Virus record (IMG/VR): IMGVR_UViG_3300000553_000334
Coordinates: 1-24,114 of that record
Strand: one strand, 5' to 3'
DNA length: 24,114 bases
DNA from: a virus
Shown: piece by piece, positions 9,398 through 15,036 of the stretch
Position numbering within the stretch: position 1 is the stretch's first letter
Layout: each line of letters starts with the position of its first letter
Notes under the pieces: generated by a model
Seen by the model: the letters and a program-made list of their open reading frames with translations, nothing else
The model's database searches: none
Told to the model about the DNA's origin: nothing
Made by a program: the position numbers and the translations under genes

Positions 9398-9748
9398 ATG
9401 GCTACTATTAACTGGACTATTGATTGGCTTAATCAATCTACCCAAATGATTAACGGATTTGAACAAGTAGTTTTGACCGCTGGATGGCGTGCTACCGGCA
9501 CAGAAACCGCTAACGGCAAGGAATACAGCAACTCTATATACGGCACTTGCTCGTTTACAGAACCTCCTGCTGGTGACCTTAACTTTGTGCCTTTTGCCAA
9601 CCTGACGCAAGATATTGTGAACGGCTGGGTGTGGGCATCTGGTGTTGACCAGACTGCTACTGAGGCTGCTATCAACGCCAACCTTGCATCACAAATTAAC
9701 CCCGCAACGGTTCAACCACCATTGCCTTGGGCCACACCTGCGGCATAA
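9398..9748 (+). CDS. Small conserved phage protein of the tail/lysis boundary
   Basis: This 116-residue protein is preceded by AGGGAAATATT before ATG. It has an N-terminal beta-rich half (MATINWTIDWLN), a middle with SFTEP and NFVPFANLTQD, and a C-terminal helix plus Pro-rich end (NPATVQPPLPW). Proteins with this layout (NWTI at the start, a DLTQ..V.GW segment and a terminal PPLPW) are common just downstream of phage tail-fibre genes. I know of no defined function. It may be a fibre assembly partner. It is the last gene before an intrinsic terminator. Confidence 0.6.
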   Translation: MATINWTIDWLNQSTQMINGFEQVVLTAGWRATGTETANGKEYSNSIYGTCSFTEPPAGDLNFVPFANLTQDIVNGWVWASGVDQTATEAAINANLASQINPATVQPPLPWATPAA

Positions 9749-9755
9749 TACTCAC

Positions 9756-9776
9756 GCCAACTTTTTGGCATTTTTT
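9756..9776 (+). terminator. Intrinsic terminator after tail genes
   Basis: GCCAA (9756-9760), loop CTTT and TTGGC (9765-9769) form a 5-bp stem followed by A and six T. The stem is short but the T-run is directly adjacent, which fits a rho-independent terminator separating the tail transcription unit from the lysis cassette. Confidence 0.6.
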
Positions 9777-9792
9777 AACAGGAAAATACATC

Positions 9793-9984
9793 ATGACCGA
9801 ACAAACCCAACCCGCATCCAAAACCCAAGCCTTCATCTATTCCGCCGACTTGGTGAATGCAACTTTGCAATACTTGGCGACTAAGCCTTACGGCGAAGTG
9901 GCGAACCTGATTGCTGGTTTTAATCAACCAATCGACCCTTCCACCATTCAACAAGCCGCCGCCGAAGCGCCGCCCGAAAGCTGA
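9793..9984 (+). CDS. Small hypothetical protein upstream of the holin candidates
   Basis: This 63-residue acidic/neutral protein has no membrane segment. ATG 9793 is chosen because AGGAAA lies about nine bases upstream. An earlier in-frame TTG at 9727 would overlap the terminator hairpin and the previous gene. The sequence holds a helical stretch (ADLVNATLQYLATKPYGEVA) and a Pro/Ala-rich end. It is the first gene after the terminator and lies three bases before the next. Similar small proteins are often found at the head of lysis cassettes of related phages, but no role is known to me. Confidence 0.6.
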   Translation: MTEQTQPASKTQAFIYSADLVNATLQYLATKPYGEVANLIAGFNQPIDPSTIQQAAAEAPPES

Positions 9985-9987
9985 TAA

Positions 9988-10215
9988 ATGGACAATCCAG
10001 TTACGCACGAACAAATTTATGCGCGTCTTTGCGCGATGGAATCCAAGGTTGACACAATAGAGTCAAACACTAAGGACATCATTGAGGCATTCAAGGCGGC
10101 GCAAGGCGCGGTGAAAGTGTTGAACTGGATTGCGTCCCTTGCAAAGCCAATCGGCATCATCACTTTGGTGACGGGCGCGATTATGGTGGGATGGCATAAC
10201 CTGACGGGGAAATAA
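9988..10215 (+). CDS. XhlA-like holin-associated membrane protein
   Basis: In this 75-residue protein, residues about 5-35 form an amphipathic coiled coil (HEQIYARLCAMESKVDTIES) and residues about 43-68 one membrane helix (WIASLAKPIGIITLVTGAIMV). A coiled coil followed by a single C-terminal membrane span is the architecture of XhlA-type proteins, which work with holins and bind the inner membrane. It starts three bases after the previous stop, and its TAA overlaps the next ATG by one base. It could be the holin itself or an accessory protein. Confidence 0.6.
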   Translation: MDNPVTHEQIYARLCAMESKVDTIESNTKDIIEAFKAAQGAVKVLNWIASLAKPIGIITLVTGAIMVGWHNLTGK

Positions 10216-10730
10216 TGTTTGACCCAGTAAGCATCGGCCTTGCGCTATCGGGCATTCAGAAAGCGGTAAAACTTGTCAAACAGGCAAGCCAAACCGTCGA
10301 TGATGTGTCGGCGCTTGGCCCGGTATTGGGCAAGTATTTCACCGCAAAAGATGTCGCGGTAAAAACGTTAACCGCCGCCAAGAACTCGGGCAACGCCAGC
10401 AACATGGGCGCTGCAATCGAAATCGAAATGGCGCTGGAACAAACCCGCCAATTTGAATCCGAACTTCAAATGTTGTTCATGCAAGCTGGCAAGGTTGACG
10501 TTTGGAACAAAATTAAAGCTCGCGCTGGCGACATGGACAAAGCGGACAAGTTTGCCGAACAAGCCGCCAAGGACCGCGCAAAAAAGCAAAAGCAAGAACA
10601 AGAGGAATTTTTCATCATTGGTTTGGTGATTGTTTTGGTTATCGTTCTTGGCGCTGTTGGTTATTTCTTCATTCAAGAATCCATAGACTATGCTAAAAAG
10701 AATAGCCATCCTGTTCACCATCGCAATTAG
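10215..10730 (+). CDS. Membrane-anchored hypothetical protein of lysis cassette
   Basis: In this 171-residue protein, residues 1-110 are soluble and helical with many Ala and Lys. A highly charged segment (KDRAKKQKQEQEE, about 120-131) follows, then one strongly hydrophobic helix (IIGLVIVLVIVLGAVGYFF) near 133-152 and a short basic tail. This C-terminally anchored layout would leave most of the protein on one side of the inner membrane. Its C-terminal 41 bases overlap the start of the next, lipoprotein gene. Proteins of this form occur in the lysis region of environmental phages. Its function is unknown. Confidence 0.55.
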   Translation: MFDPVSIGLALSGIQKAVKLVKQASQTVDDVSALGPVLGKYFTAKDVAVKTLTAAKNSGNASNMGAAIEIEMALEQTRQFESELQMLFMQAGKVDVWNKIKARAGDMDKADKFAEQAAKDRAKKQKQEQEEFFIIGLVIVLVIVLGAVGYFFIQESIDYAKKNSHPVHHRN

Positions 10731-10908
10731 TGGATGTTCGGACCGTTACAGGTACGTTTGTCAAGACTTTGACCATTTTCAAGACCCTGAATGTCAGCGT
10801 CCGCGCTGCCTTTTCACGCAAACCTGCCCGGACTATTTGGTCGCGCCCGTTCTGGAGAAACAAATTGATGCTATTCAGCAACCACCCGGACCACAAACTA
10901 ACCGCTGA
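10690..10908 (+). CDS. Small Cys-rich phage lipoprotein
   Basis: This 72-residue protein has a lipoprotein signal: basic start MLKR, hydrophobic core IAILFTIAI and lipobox ISG followed by Cys16. The mature part contains four further Cys (YVCQDF, PECQRPRC, QTCPDYLV), suggesting disulfides in the periplasm. The motif order (YRY.CQD, then C..P.C and TCP.YL) resembles small lipoproteins found in lysis or late regions of aquatic phages. This is from memory and no role is established. It overlaps both neighbours (41 bases each side), which argues for translational coupling. Confidence 0.65.
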   Translation: MLKRIAILFTIAISGCSDRYRYVCQDFDHFQDPECQRPRCLFTQTCPDYLVAPVLEKQIDAIQQPPGPQTNR

Positions 10909-11362
10909 AGAAATCGAGGTCCGCATTTGGGCCATCGTTGTCTTGGCGATTACGGGCATTTTGTTTTTTATCGTCATTTGCCTTTTGTATTCGGTGACTT
11001 TTGTGGTTCAACCAATCAAGGCAATGGCTCCCATCGACCAAGCCTACACCAAGATGCTGAACGACATCGTTTTGTTGTTGGTTGGCGGGATAGGCGGCAT
11101 TGTGGGCAAACGGGTCGCTGGCGGCGTTGCTGGCACATTGGCAGGGGTCAAACAAGCCACAGCACCAACAGCGCCTTGCGTGGCTCAAAATCAGTTTGTG
11201 CAACCACCGCAAAGTTCGGCATTTGGTGCAATGCCTGTTTTTGTTAATCCCGAACTTGACGAATCTTGGCGTCCACCACCACCGCCGACAACACCGCCCG
11301 AACATTTGGAATCGGACGATTTCCGGCAAGAAATAGCCGCGGCACGATTGGGAGCGTCATGA
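10868..11362 (+). CDS. Putative holin-like membrane protein
   Basis: ATG 10868 is chosen because GGAGAAA lies about eight bases upstream. The frame is open further back to a GTG at 10730, but that N-terminus reads as a shadow of the lipoprotein gene. The 164-residue product has a strong membrane helix near residues 20-45 (WAIVVLAITGILFFIVICLL) and a second hydrophobic, Gly-rich one near 67-95 (DIVLLLVGGIGGIVG). A Pro-rich cytoplasmic or periplasmic tail (RPPPPPTTPPE) follows. Two spans and location just before the spanins suit a class II holin, although the tail is longer than usual. It ends in an ATGA overlap with the i-spanin gene. Confidence 0.6.
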   Translation: MLFSNHPDHKLTAEEIEVRIWAIVVLAITGILFFIVICLLYSVTFVVQPIKAMAPIDQAYTKMLNDIVLLLVGGIGGIVGKRVAGGVAGTLAGVKQATAPTAPCVAQNQFVQPPQSSAFGAMPVFVNPELDESWRPPPPPTTPPEHLESDDFRQEIAAARLGAS

Positions 11363-11940
11363 CTTGGATTCTTACGTTTTTTAGCGACCTTTTCTACATT
11401 CTGGCAATGCTGGCGCTGGTTGGGGGCATTGCCCTATACGGCGTCAGTTATGTGGCGAAATGGCTTCCGGTGATTGCCACTTACGCTTTGCTGATGCAAG
11501 TCGGCGGCATTGTTTTGGCCTTGGGTGGTGGCTACTTTGTGGCCGAACACAAAGGTTATGAAAAACGCTTGGCCGAAGATAAAGCCGAAATTGACCGCCT
11601 AAATGCTGAAGCGCGGCAAAAAGAAGCTGAACTGGCCCAAACCTTGAAAGAAAAAACCGCGGCATTACGAAAGGCAACAAATGCAATTTCTCAAAAACAA
11701 GTTGTTACTAATCAGCGCATTGATGCTGGCGAGTTGCGGTTCCCAACCAGTTGTCCCGTACAAGCCAGTTCAGATGCCGGAACTCCCGCCGGAAATCCAG
11801 AAAATGGAACCCAATCTGAACGAGAGATTCTTAAAACTATTAACGACATCACCACCCAAGGCGACACCGCCATCGTCAGACTTAACGCCTGTATCGACCA
11901 ATACAACGAAGTGAAAGGAAAGGTAAATGCTCAACAATGA
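11359..11940 (+). CDS. i-spanin (Rz-like) with N-terminal membrane segments and coiled coil
   Basis: ATG 11359 overlaps the upstream TGA by four bases, so it is preferred over a more upstream in-frame start at 11266. The 193-residue protein has two hydrophobic stretches (about 5-30 and 35-60), then a long charged coiled coil (residues about 68-110, EIDRLNAEARQKEAELAQTL) and a C-terminal periplasmic region with two Cys. Rz-type inner-membrane spanins join inner and outer membrane in the last step of lysis in Gram-negative hosts. The o-spanin gene is completely nested in it, which strongly supports the call. It overlaps the endolysin gene by 14 bases. Confidence 0.8.
   Translation: MTWILTFFSDLFYILAMLALVGGIALYGVSYVAKWLPVIATYALLMQVGGIVLALGGGYFVAEHKGYEKRLAEDKAEIDRLNAEARQKEAELAQTLKEKTAALRKATNAISQKQVVTNQRIDAGELRFPTSCPVQASSDAGTPAGNPENGTQSEREILKTINDITTQGDTAIVRLNACIDQYNEVKGKVNAQQ
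11681..11914 (+). CDS. o-spanin lipoprotein (Rz1-like), nested inside the i-spanin gene
   Basis: This 77-residue frame lies in the +1 frame and wholly within the i-spanin gene. It starts with a basic N-terminus, a hydrophobic core (LLLISALML) and a clear lipobox LASC (Cys19), then GSQPVVP. The mature part is Pro-rich (VPYKPVQMPELPPEIQ), the hallmark of Rz1-type outer-membrane spanins. Complete embedding is the lambda Rz/Rz1 arrangement. Both the lipobox and the Pro content would be very unlikely in a random shadow frame. It would pair with the i-spanin across the periplasm. Confidence 0.85.
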   Translation: MQFLKNKLLLISALMLASCGSQPVVPYKPVQMPELPPEIQKMEPNLNERFLKLLTTSPPKATPPSSDLTPVSTNTTK

Positions 11941-12523
11941 CCAATTAGCAAAGTTGGGCATCAATCCTTCATGGTTGGATGGCTTAAACGAAACATTCCA
12001 GCGGTTCAACATTGCCACGCCGCACCAGCAAGCCATGTTCATTGGTCAATGCGGCCATGAATGCAACAACTTTAAAACGCTGGAAGAAAACCTAAACTAT
12101 AAAGCCGCAACCTTGATGCGTTTGTGGCCGAAACGTTTTCCAACACAGGAAATCGCCAACGAATACGCCGGGCAACCACGCAAAATTGCGAATAACGTTT
12201 ACGCCAACCGCATGGGAAACCGCGATGAAGCGTCGGGCGATGGGTATCGTTTCCGTGGCCGTGGCTGCGTTCAATTGACGGGTCACGCCAATTACTATCA
12301 TGCCGGACAAGCCCTTGGCGTTGACTTTGTGATGAACCCCGACATGGTGGCAACGCCGCATTACGCCGCATTGACCGCGGGTTGGTTTTGGGATACGCAC
12401 AAACTAAACGCACCCGCTGACGCATGGGATTTCGTGAAATGCACCAAGATTATCAACGGCGGTTCAATTGGCCTTGCTGAACGCCGCCAACACGCTGAAC
12501 ACGCCTTGAACGTCTTGTCCTAA
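11927..12523 (+). CDS. Endolysin, glycoside hydrolase family 19 (chitinase-like muramidase)
   Basis: This 198-residue protein is the usual size for a single-domain GH19 endolysin. Motif FIGQCGHECNNFKTLEENLNY spans residues 38-58. Glu45 aligns with the catalytic acid and Glu54 is the candidate second acidic residue. Later, YRFRGRGCVQLTGHANY (about 105-122) is the conserved substrate-cleft segment. There is no signal peptide, so export would depend on the holin upstream. It cleaves the peptidoglycan glycan strand. The gene is the last of the plus-strand late cluster and is followed by convergent genes. The Ser usually seen after the catalytic Glu in HES motifs is Cys here. Confidence 0.9.
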   Translation: MLNNDQLAKLGINPSWLDGLNETFQRFNIATPHQQAMFIGQCGHECNNFKTLEENLNYKAATLMRLWPKRFPTQEIANEYAGQPRKIANNVYANRMGNRDEASGDGYRFRGRGCVQLTGHANYYHAGQALGVDFVMNPDMVATPHYAALTAGWFWDTHKLNAPADAWDFVKCTKIINGGSIGLAERRQHAEHALNVLS

Positions 12524-12552
12524 AAGGTGGAAGCCCTCAATTTGGCCTTTTA
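12521..12552. terminator. Candidate bidirectional terminator between convergent genes
   Basis: TAAAAGG (12521-12527) and CCTTTTA (12546-12552) are perfect complements, so either strand can form a stem ending in a short T-run. It begins on the endolysin stop codon and lies between the endolysin (plus) and YqaJ (minus) genes. The loop is large (18 bases) and the stem AT-rich, so efficiency is uncertain. Confidence 0.4.
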
Positions 12553-12621
12553 AATTCCATGCGAGAAAGCCAAAAAACCGCATGGTTCAGCATCCTTGAG
12601 CGTTGGCTTAACAGGCTTCCA
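12528..12621 (+). ncRNA. Possible structured RNA with pseudoknot in the convergent gap
   Basis: Three separate perfect pairings fit together. TGGAAGCC (12528-12535) pairs with GGCTTCCA (12614-12621) and closes the whole element. CCATGCG (12557-12563) pairs with CGCATGG (12579-12585). AAGCCAA in that hairpin loop (12567-12573) pairs with TTGGCTT (12603-12609), giving a pseudoknot. The same loop can alternatively pair with TTTGGC (12541-12546). The outer stem competes with the terminator-like pairing at 12521-12552. Transcription is not shown, and short pairings can arise by chance. Confidence 0.35.
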
Positions 12622-12636
12622 AAAGACAACTGCGGG

Positions 12637-13266
12637 TCAAATCATAAGCAAAGATTGGATTTTTTGTTCCAGTTCTTGCAAAAATAATTTGACTTCAGTT
12701 TCTAATTCGGCCACATACACCGGGTCAAACGGGACGCGCTGAATGTAAAGCTGCAATCGTTCTGGAACTCGCGGGTCATACGAAACAAAATCCACCCATT
12801 TTCGTCCGGTACAGGCCATTTGCCATTGCATTTGGTCATGATACTTTTTAGGGTATTTTTTGTTGATGATTGTCTCGAAGTGATTGGCCGAATTCGGACA
12901 CTTGATTTCTATCGCGCCATCATCCCCGACAAGGCCATCAGGCGAAGCGCCAGCGCGTTCAATTGTTGGGTGGCATATATAGCCCACTTCATCGACCATC
13001 ACGTCCTTGGCTTGCTCATACGCGGCCCGAGCAAATGGTTCTTGCATCGTTCCCCATTTCATGGCGTCGTTGGTAAAAGATTCTTCAACCGTCCCGGTCA
13101 ATCTTTCGCAAAGCAATTGAGACAAATAATTGGCGCGGGATGTGGAATAACCCGATTTGGTTTTGGCTACGATGTCCGAAATGCGCGAAGCCGTGACGTT
13201 GCCGCAACGAATTTGCTTCCATTCATCAGTCCCTTGAATCACTTTTGAGTAATCTGCGACATCCAT
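12637..13266 (-). CDS. YqaJ-family viral recombinase / exonuclease
   Basis: This 209-residue protein is of the lambda-exonuclease-like YqaJ family, a 5'-3' double-strand exonuclease that makes single strands for the annealing protein. The N-terminal GTDEWKQIRCGNVTAS (12-27) is the family start. WGTMQEPFAR (71-80) gives Glu76. The PD-(D/E)XK core is SPDG (Asp110) with EIK (Glu120, Lys122), followed by HDQMQWQMACTG (143-154). Start 13266 has GGAGTGGAAAAG directly upstream and is preferred to an ATG at 13311. It overlaps the HNH gene by 41 bases and is the last gene of the leftward operon with the ERF annealing protein. Confidence 0.9.
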   Translation of the reverse strand: MDVADYSKVIQGTDEWKQIRCGNVTASRISDIVAKTKSGYSTSRANYLSQLLCERLTGTVEESFTNDAMKWGTMQEPFARAAYEQAKDVMVDEVGYICHPTIERAGASPDGLVGDDGAIEIKCPNSANHFETIINKKYPKKYHDQMQWQMACTGRKWVDFVSYDPRVPERLQLYIQRVPFDPVYVAELETEVKLFLQELEQKIQSLLMI

Positions 13267-13888
13267 CTTTTCCACTCCATGTTTTGTTTCGTCGTTTGTC
13301 AAAATAACCATCCACCCATTTCACAATGGTTTGCTTGCTGACGCCATATTGATTGGCCGCATCTTGCAATGATTCATAAATTTTTCCATCAATTTCCCAA
13401 CGCCAAGCAATTCGTTTGTTTCTTTGTTGTTCGGATGCGGTGGCCCATCGACAATTTTCTTTTGAATAATTGCCATTGACATCGATGCGGTCCAACGATG
13501 TCCCTTTGGGTTTTTCCCCCATGTCCTTATAAAACGCTTCAAACGAATCTATCCATTGTTGGCAAATTTTGATGCCACGGCCACCATAAGACGGGTAATC
13601 TTTGCTTTTTTCGTTCAAGCAACGGTCTTTCATTGATGTCCATGTGTTGTATGTCCCGGTGTTTTTCATCCCGTGTTTTGTGTTCAAAACTTTCATGGAT
13701 TCAAAAGCGCACCGTGGACATTTTGTTTTTTTGCCGTTGCGGATTCTTGTTGCTTCATACACCCCAATGTTTCCGCAATCGCATTGACATTGCCAAAGGA
13801 CGTGATTGTCTTTGGTTCTTTCTTTCAATTCGCAAATAAATTTCAACATCTTGGCCTTTGCTGTAATGGTTTGCCAATCGTAAACCAT
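13226..13888 (-). CDS. Homing-type HNH endonuclease inserted between ERF and YqaJ genes
   Basis: This 220-residue protein starts from ATG 13888. ATG 13849, with AAAGG upstream, is an alternative. It has an N-terminal zinc-ribbon-like part (WQCQCDCGN and KCPRC, residues 32-60). The nuclease core follows: YNTWTSMKDRC, YGGRGIKIC, and SLDRIDVNGNYSKENCRWAT (131-150), which carries the D-R-I/N-Y/N-C-RW pattern of phage HNH/AP2-type homing endonucleases. The C-terminal SLQDAANQYGVSKQTIVKW (173-191) resembles a NUMOD-type helix-turn-helix used for DNA contact. Such genes spread by cutting intergenic sites in uninfected relatives. It is wedged into the recombination operon and overlaps the yqaJ start. 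Confidence 0.85.
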   Translation of the reverse strand: MVYDWQTITAKAKMLKFICELKERTKDNHVLWQCQCDCGNIGVYEATRIRNGKKTKCPRCAFESMKVLNTKHGMKNTGTYNTWTSMKDRCLNEKSKDYPSYGGRGIKICQQWIDSFEAFYKDMGEKPKGTSLDRIDVNGNYSKENCRWATASEQQRNKRIAWRWEIDGKIYESLQDAANQYGVSKQTIVKWVDGYFDKRRNKTWSGKDGCRRLLKSDSRD

Positions 13889-13891
13889 TAC
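13863..13891. repeat. 10-bp inverted repeat over the HNH start
   Basis: GTAATGGTTT (13863-13872) and AAACCATTAC (13882-13891) are perfect complements around a 9-base loop. On the minus strand the first ATG of the endonuclease gene (13888) lies inside one arm, and the second ATG with its AAAGG site lies just after the other arm. In RNA, the hairpin could hide the first start codon. Confidence 0.6.
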
Positions 13892-13907
13892 GGCAATGTA
13901 GACAAGA

Positions 13908-14507
13908 TTAAATTGCTGCTTTTTTGCGGTCTTTAAGGTCGAGAATTTGGTTTTGAAGCTGGATGTTACCGCCAGCAAACTTTAGCGCGGCAAAGTAAGC
14001 GGTTTTCAGTTCATCGTGCGTTCGGGCGTTTTCCATATTGGCAAGATATGGCGTCAAGTCGGCCAATGATGGGCCACCGCTGACTTGGTGGTTGTCGATT
14101 TCCACATCAATGGCTTCCGTCGGGATGCTGAACGCTTGGAAACAGGCGTATTTGTAAGCCGTGGACATTGCTTTGTTGGTGGCTTTGTCGGACGAATCCA
14201 TTGCTTCACCAAACGTTTTTACGATGTGTTTTGACCCATCTTCCACGCTGACGAAATCGAATTCGGCTTCCACGGTGACGTAAAAAAGAACCTTATTGCT
14301 GGCGCTGACCCGTTCCGCACAGGTTCGGTTTAAAACACGGGGCAAAATGCAAAGCCCATGTTTTGGCAGCAATTCGGCCAAGGCGTTATAAACGTCATCG
14401 ATGCCCCGAAAATGATAGATTGACCCGGAATCCGTCTTGCGGTTTTTGGCGATTCCACGCACCGACAAAGCGGCTTGAACGTCGCTGATTGCTTTATAGA
14501 CTTTCAT
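13908..14507 (-). CDS. erf: ERF-family single-strand DNA annealing protein
   Basis: This 199-residue protein has clear ERF-superfamily motifs: IYHFRGIDDVYNALAELLPKHGL (30-52), LFYVTVEAEFDFVSVEDGS (74-92) and GEAMDSSDKATNKAMSTAYKYA (100-121), followed by SIPTE. These proteins form rings on single-stranded DNA and anneal complementary strands in phage recombination and end circularisation, together with the exonuclease encoded downstream. Start 14507 is chosen over 14531 because it forms an ATGA overlap with the upstream stop. The C-terminal 50 residues are variable. Its natural partner YqaJ is now separated from it by the HNH gene. Confidence 0.9.
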   Translation of the reverse strand: MKVYKAISDVQAALSVRGIAKNRKTDSGSIYHFRGIDDVYNALAELLPKHGLCILPRVLNRTCAERVSASNKVLFYVTVEAEFDFVSVEDGSKHIVKTFGEAMDSSDKATNKAMSTAYKYACFQAFSIPTEAIDVEIDNHQVSGGPSLADLTPYLANMENARTHDELKTAYFAALKFAGGNIQLQNQILDLKDRKKAAI

Positions 14508-14722
14508 TTTTTGTAGAACTCCGATTCGCAAAGGTCATCCAAGCGCATGAAAGCGTCCATCAATGGGTCTTTTGTGGCCTTGACCACATCGGCGCTGGAT
14601 TGATTCAACAAGCTCATTGTGCTGGCGATAAGCTGTCGGGCCACGAATGGCGTGATGTCTGAATCTTCAATTTGCCGAAGTTGGCTTAAAACGCCATAAA
14701 GCGTTCGGTTTGTGTGGTCCAT
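14504..14722 (-). CDS. First gene of leftward operon, small hypothetical protein
   Basis: This 72-residue, helical and mildly acidic protein (VLSQLRQIEDSDITPFVARQ, QSSADVVKATKDPLMDAFM). ATG 14722 has AGGA seven bases upstream. A longer frame reaching 14872 would run through the divergent promoter and across the Cro-like gene. It is coupled to the ERF gene by ATGA. I do not recognise a family. The position at the head of an ERF/YqaJ operon suggests an accessory factor for recombination or host nuclease control, which is inference only. Confidence 0.6.
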   Translation of the reverse strand: MDHTNRTLYGVLSQLRQIEDSDITPFVARQLIASTMSLLNQSSADVVKATKDPLMDAFMRLDDLCESEFYKK

Positions 14723-14774
14723 TGTCATGTCCTGTTTTGTTGATGGGACGTTCATTGTATAGTAAACTGAACGG
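14723..14774. promoter_or_regulatory. Divergent control region with overlapping promoters and a dyad
   Basis: These 52 bases separate the leftward recombination operon from the rightward early operon. TATAGT (14758-14763) could serve as the rightward -10, and the complementary strand reads TATACAAT for the leftward one. An inverted repeat, CGTTCA (14749-14754) and TGAACG (14768-14773) with 13 bases between, is centred on this -10 and could be an operator for the Cro-like protein. The -35 elements are poor matches on both strands. Confidence 0.5.
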
Positions 14775-14927
14775 ATGACAAAAGAAATTGCAATTAAATT
14801 GGCAGGTGGGTCGAACGCATTGGCGCGACTGTTGGGCATCACAAACGGCGCGGTTTCGCAATGGAAGGCCATTCCAAAGGGTCGGCTTTACGACTTGCGG
14901 AATTTGCGGCCAGAATGGTTTTATTGA
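14775..14927 (+). CDS. Cro/YdaS-like helix-turn-helix regulator
   Basis: This 50-residue protein begins MTKEIAIKLAGGSNALARLL. Residues about 11-31 (GGSNALARLLGITNGAVSQW) form a textbook helix-turn-helix, with the ALARLLG first helix and AVSQW recognition helix typical of YdaS/Cro-type regulators. The end IPKGRLYDLRNLRPEWF is also typical (YDLRNLRPE). It lies divergently from the recombination operon, directly beside the dyad at 14749-14773, exactly where a Cro protein would be encoded. No partner repressor gene is present next to it. It probably represses its own and the leftward promoter. Confidence 0.85.
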   Translation: MTKEIAIKLAGGSNALARLLGITNGAVSQWKAIPKGRLYDLRNLRPEWFY

Positions 14928-14935
14928 TATATAAT
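14904..14935 (+). promoter_or_regulatory. Possible promoter for the replication genes
   Basis: A T/A-rich TATATAAT (14928-14935) follows the cro-like stop codon. TTGCGG (14904-14909) is 18 bases upstream of TATATA. The match is partial and the site may simply be AT-rich spacer. Confidence 0.3.
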
Positions 14936-14963
14936 TTTTTGAAACACGGCTAGGTTTGAAGTC

Positions 14964-15032
14964 ATGAGCAAACCGAAAAGGGTTACACCTTCCCCTGCCG
15001 CCGTTTCTATCAAAGGTGCGTTAAAAAGGTAA
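14964..15032 (+). CDS. Possible 22-residue basic peptide
   Basis: ATG 14964 opens a 22-codon frame, MSKPKRVTPSPAAVSIKGAL plus two basic residues, ending four bases before the DUF1376 gene. Its composition (six Lys/Arg, no acidic residues) is protein-like, and the TAA is at the normal spacing for coupling to the next start. There is no strong ribosome site (a GGTTTGAAG stretch lies upstream). It could be a leader peptide for the replication gene or chance. Confidence 0.3.
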   Translation: MSKPKRVTPSPAAVSIKGALKR

Positions 15033-15036
15033 AACA

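Noticed and set aside
9727-9792. N-terminal extension of the 63-residue gene to a TTG
   Set aside because: It would be translated through the terminator hairpin and overlap the previous gene. ATG 9793 has a good AGGAAA site.
10730-10867. N-terminal extension of the holin-like gene to a GTG start
   Set aside because: It re-reads the lipoprotein gene in another frame. The ATG at 10868 has GGAGAAA upstream and starts just before the membrane segment.
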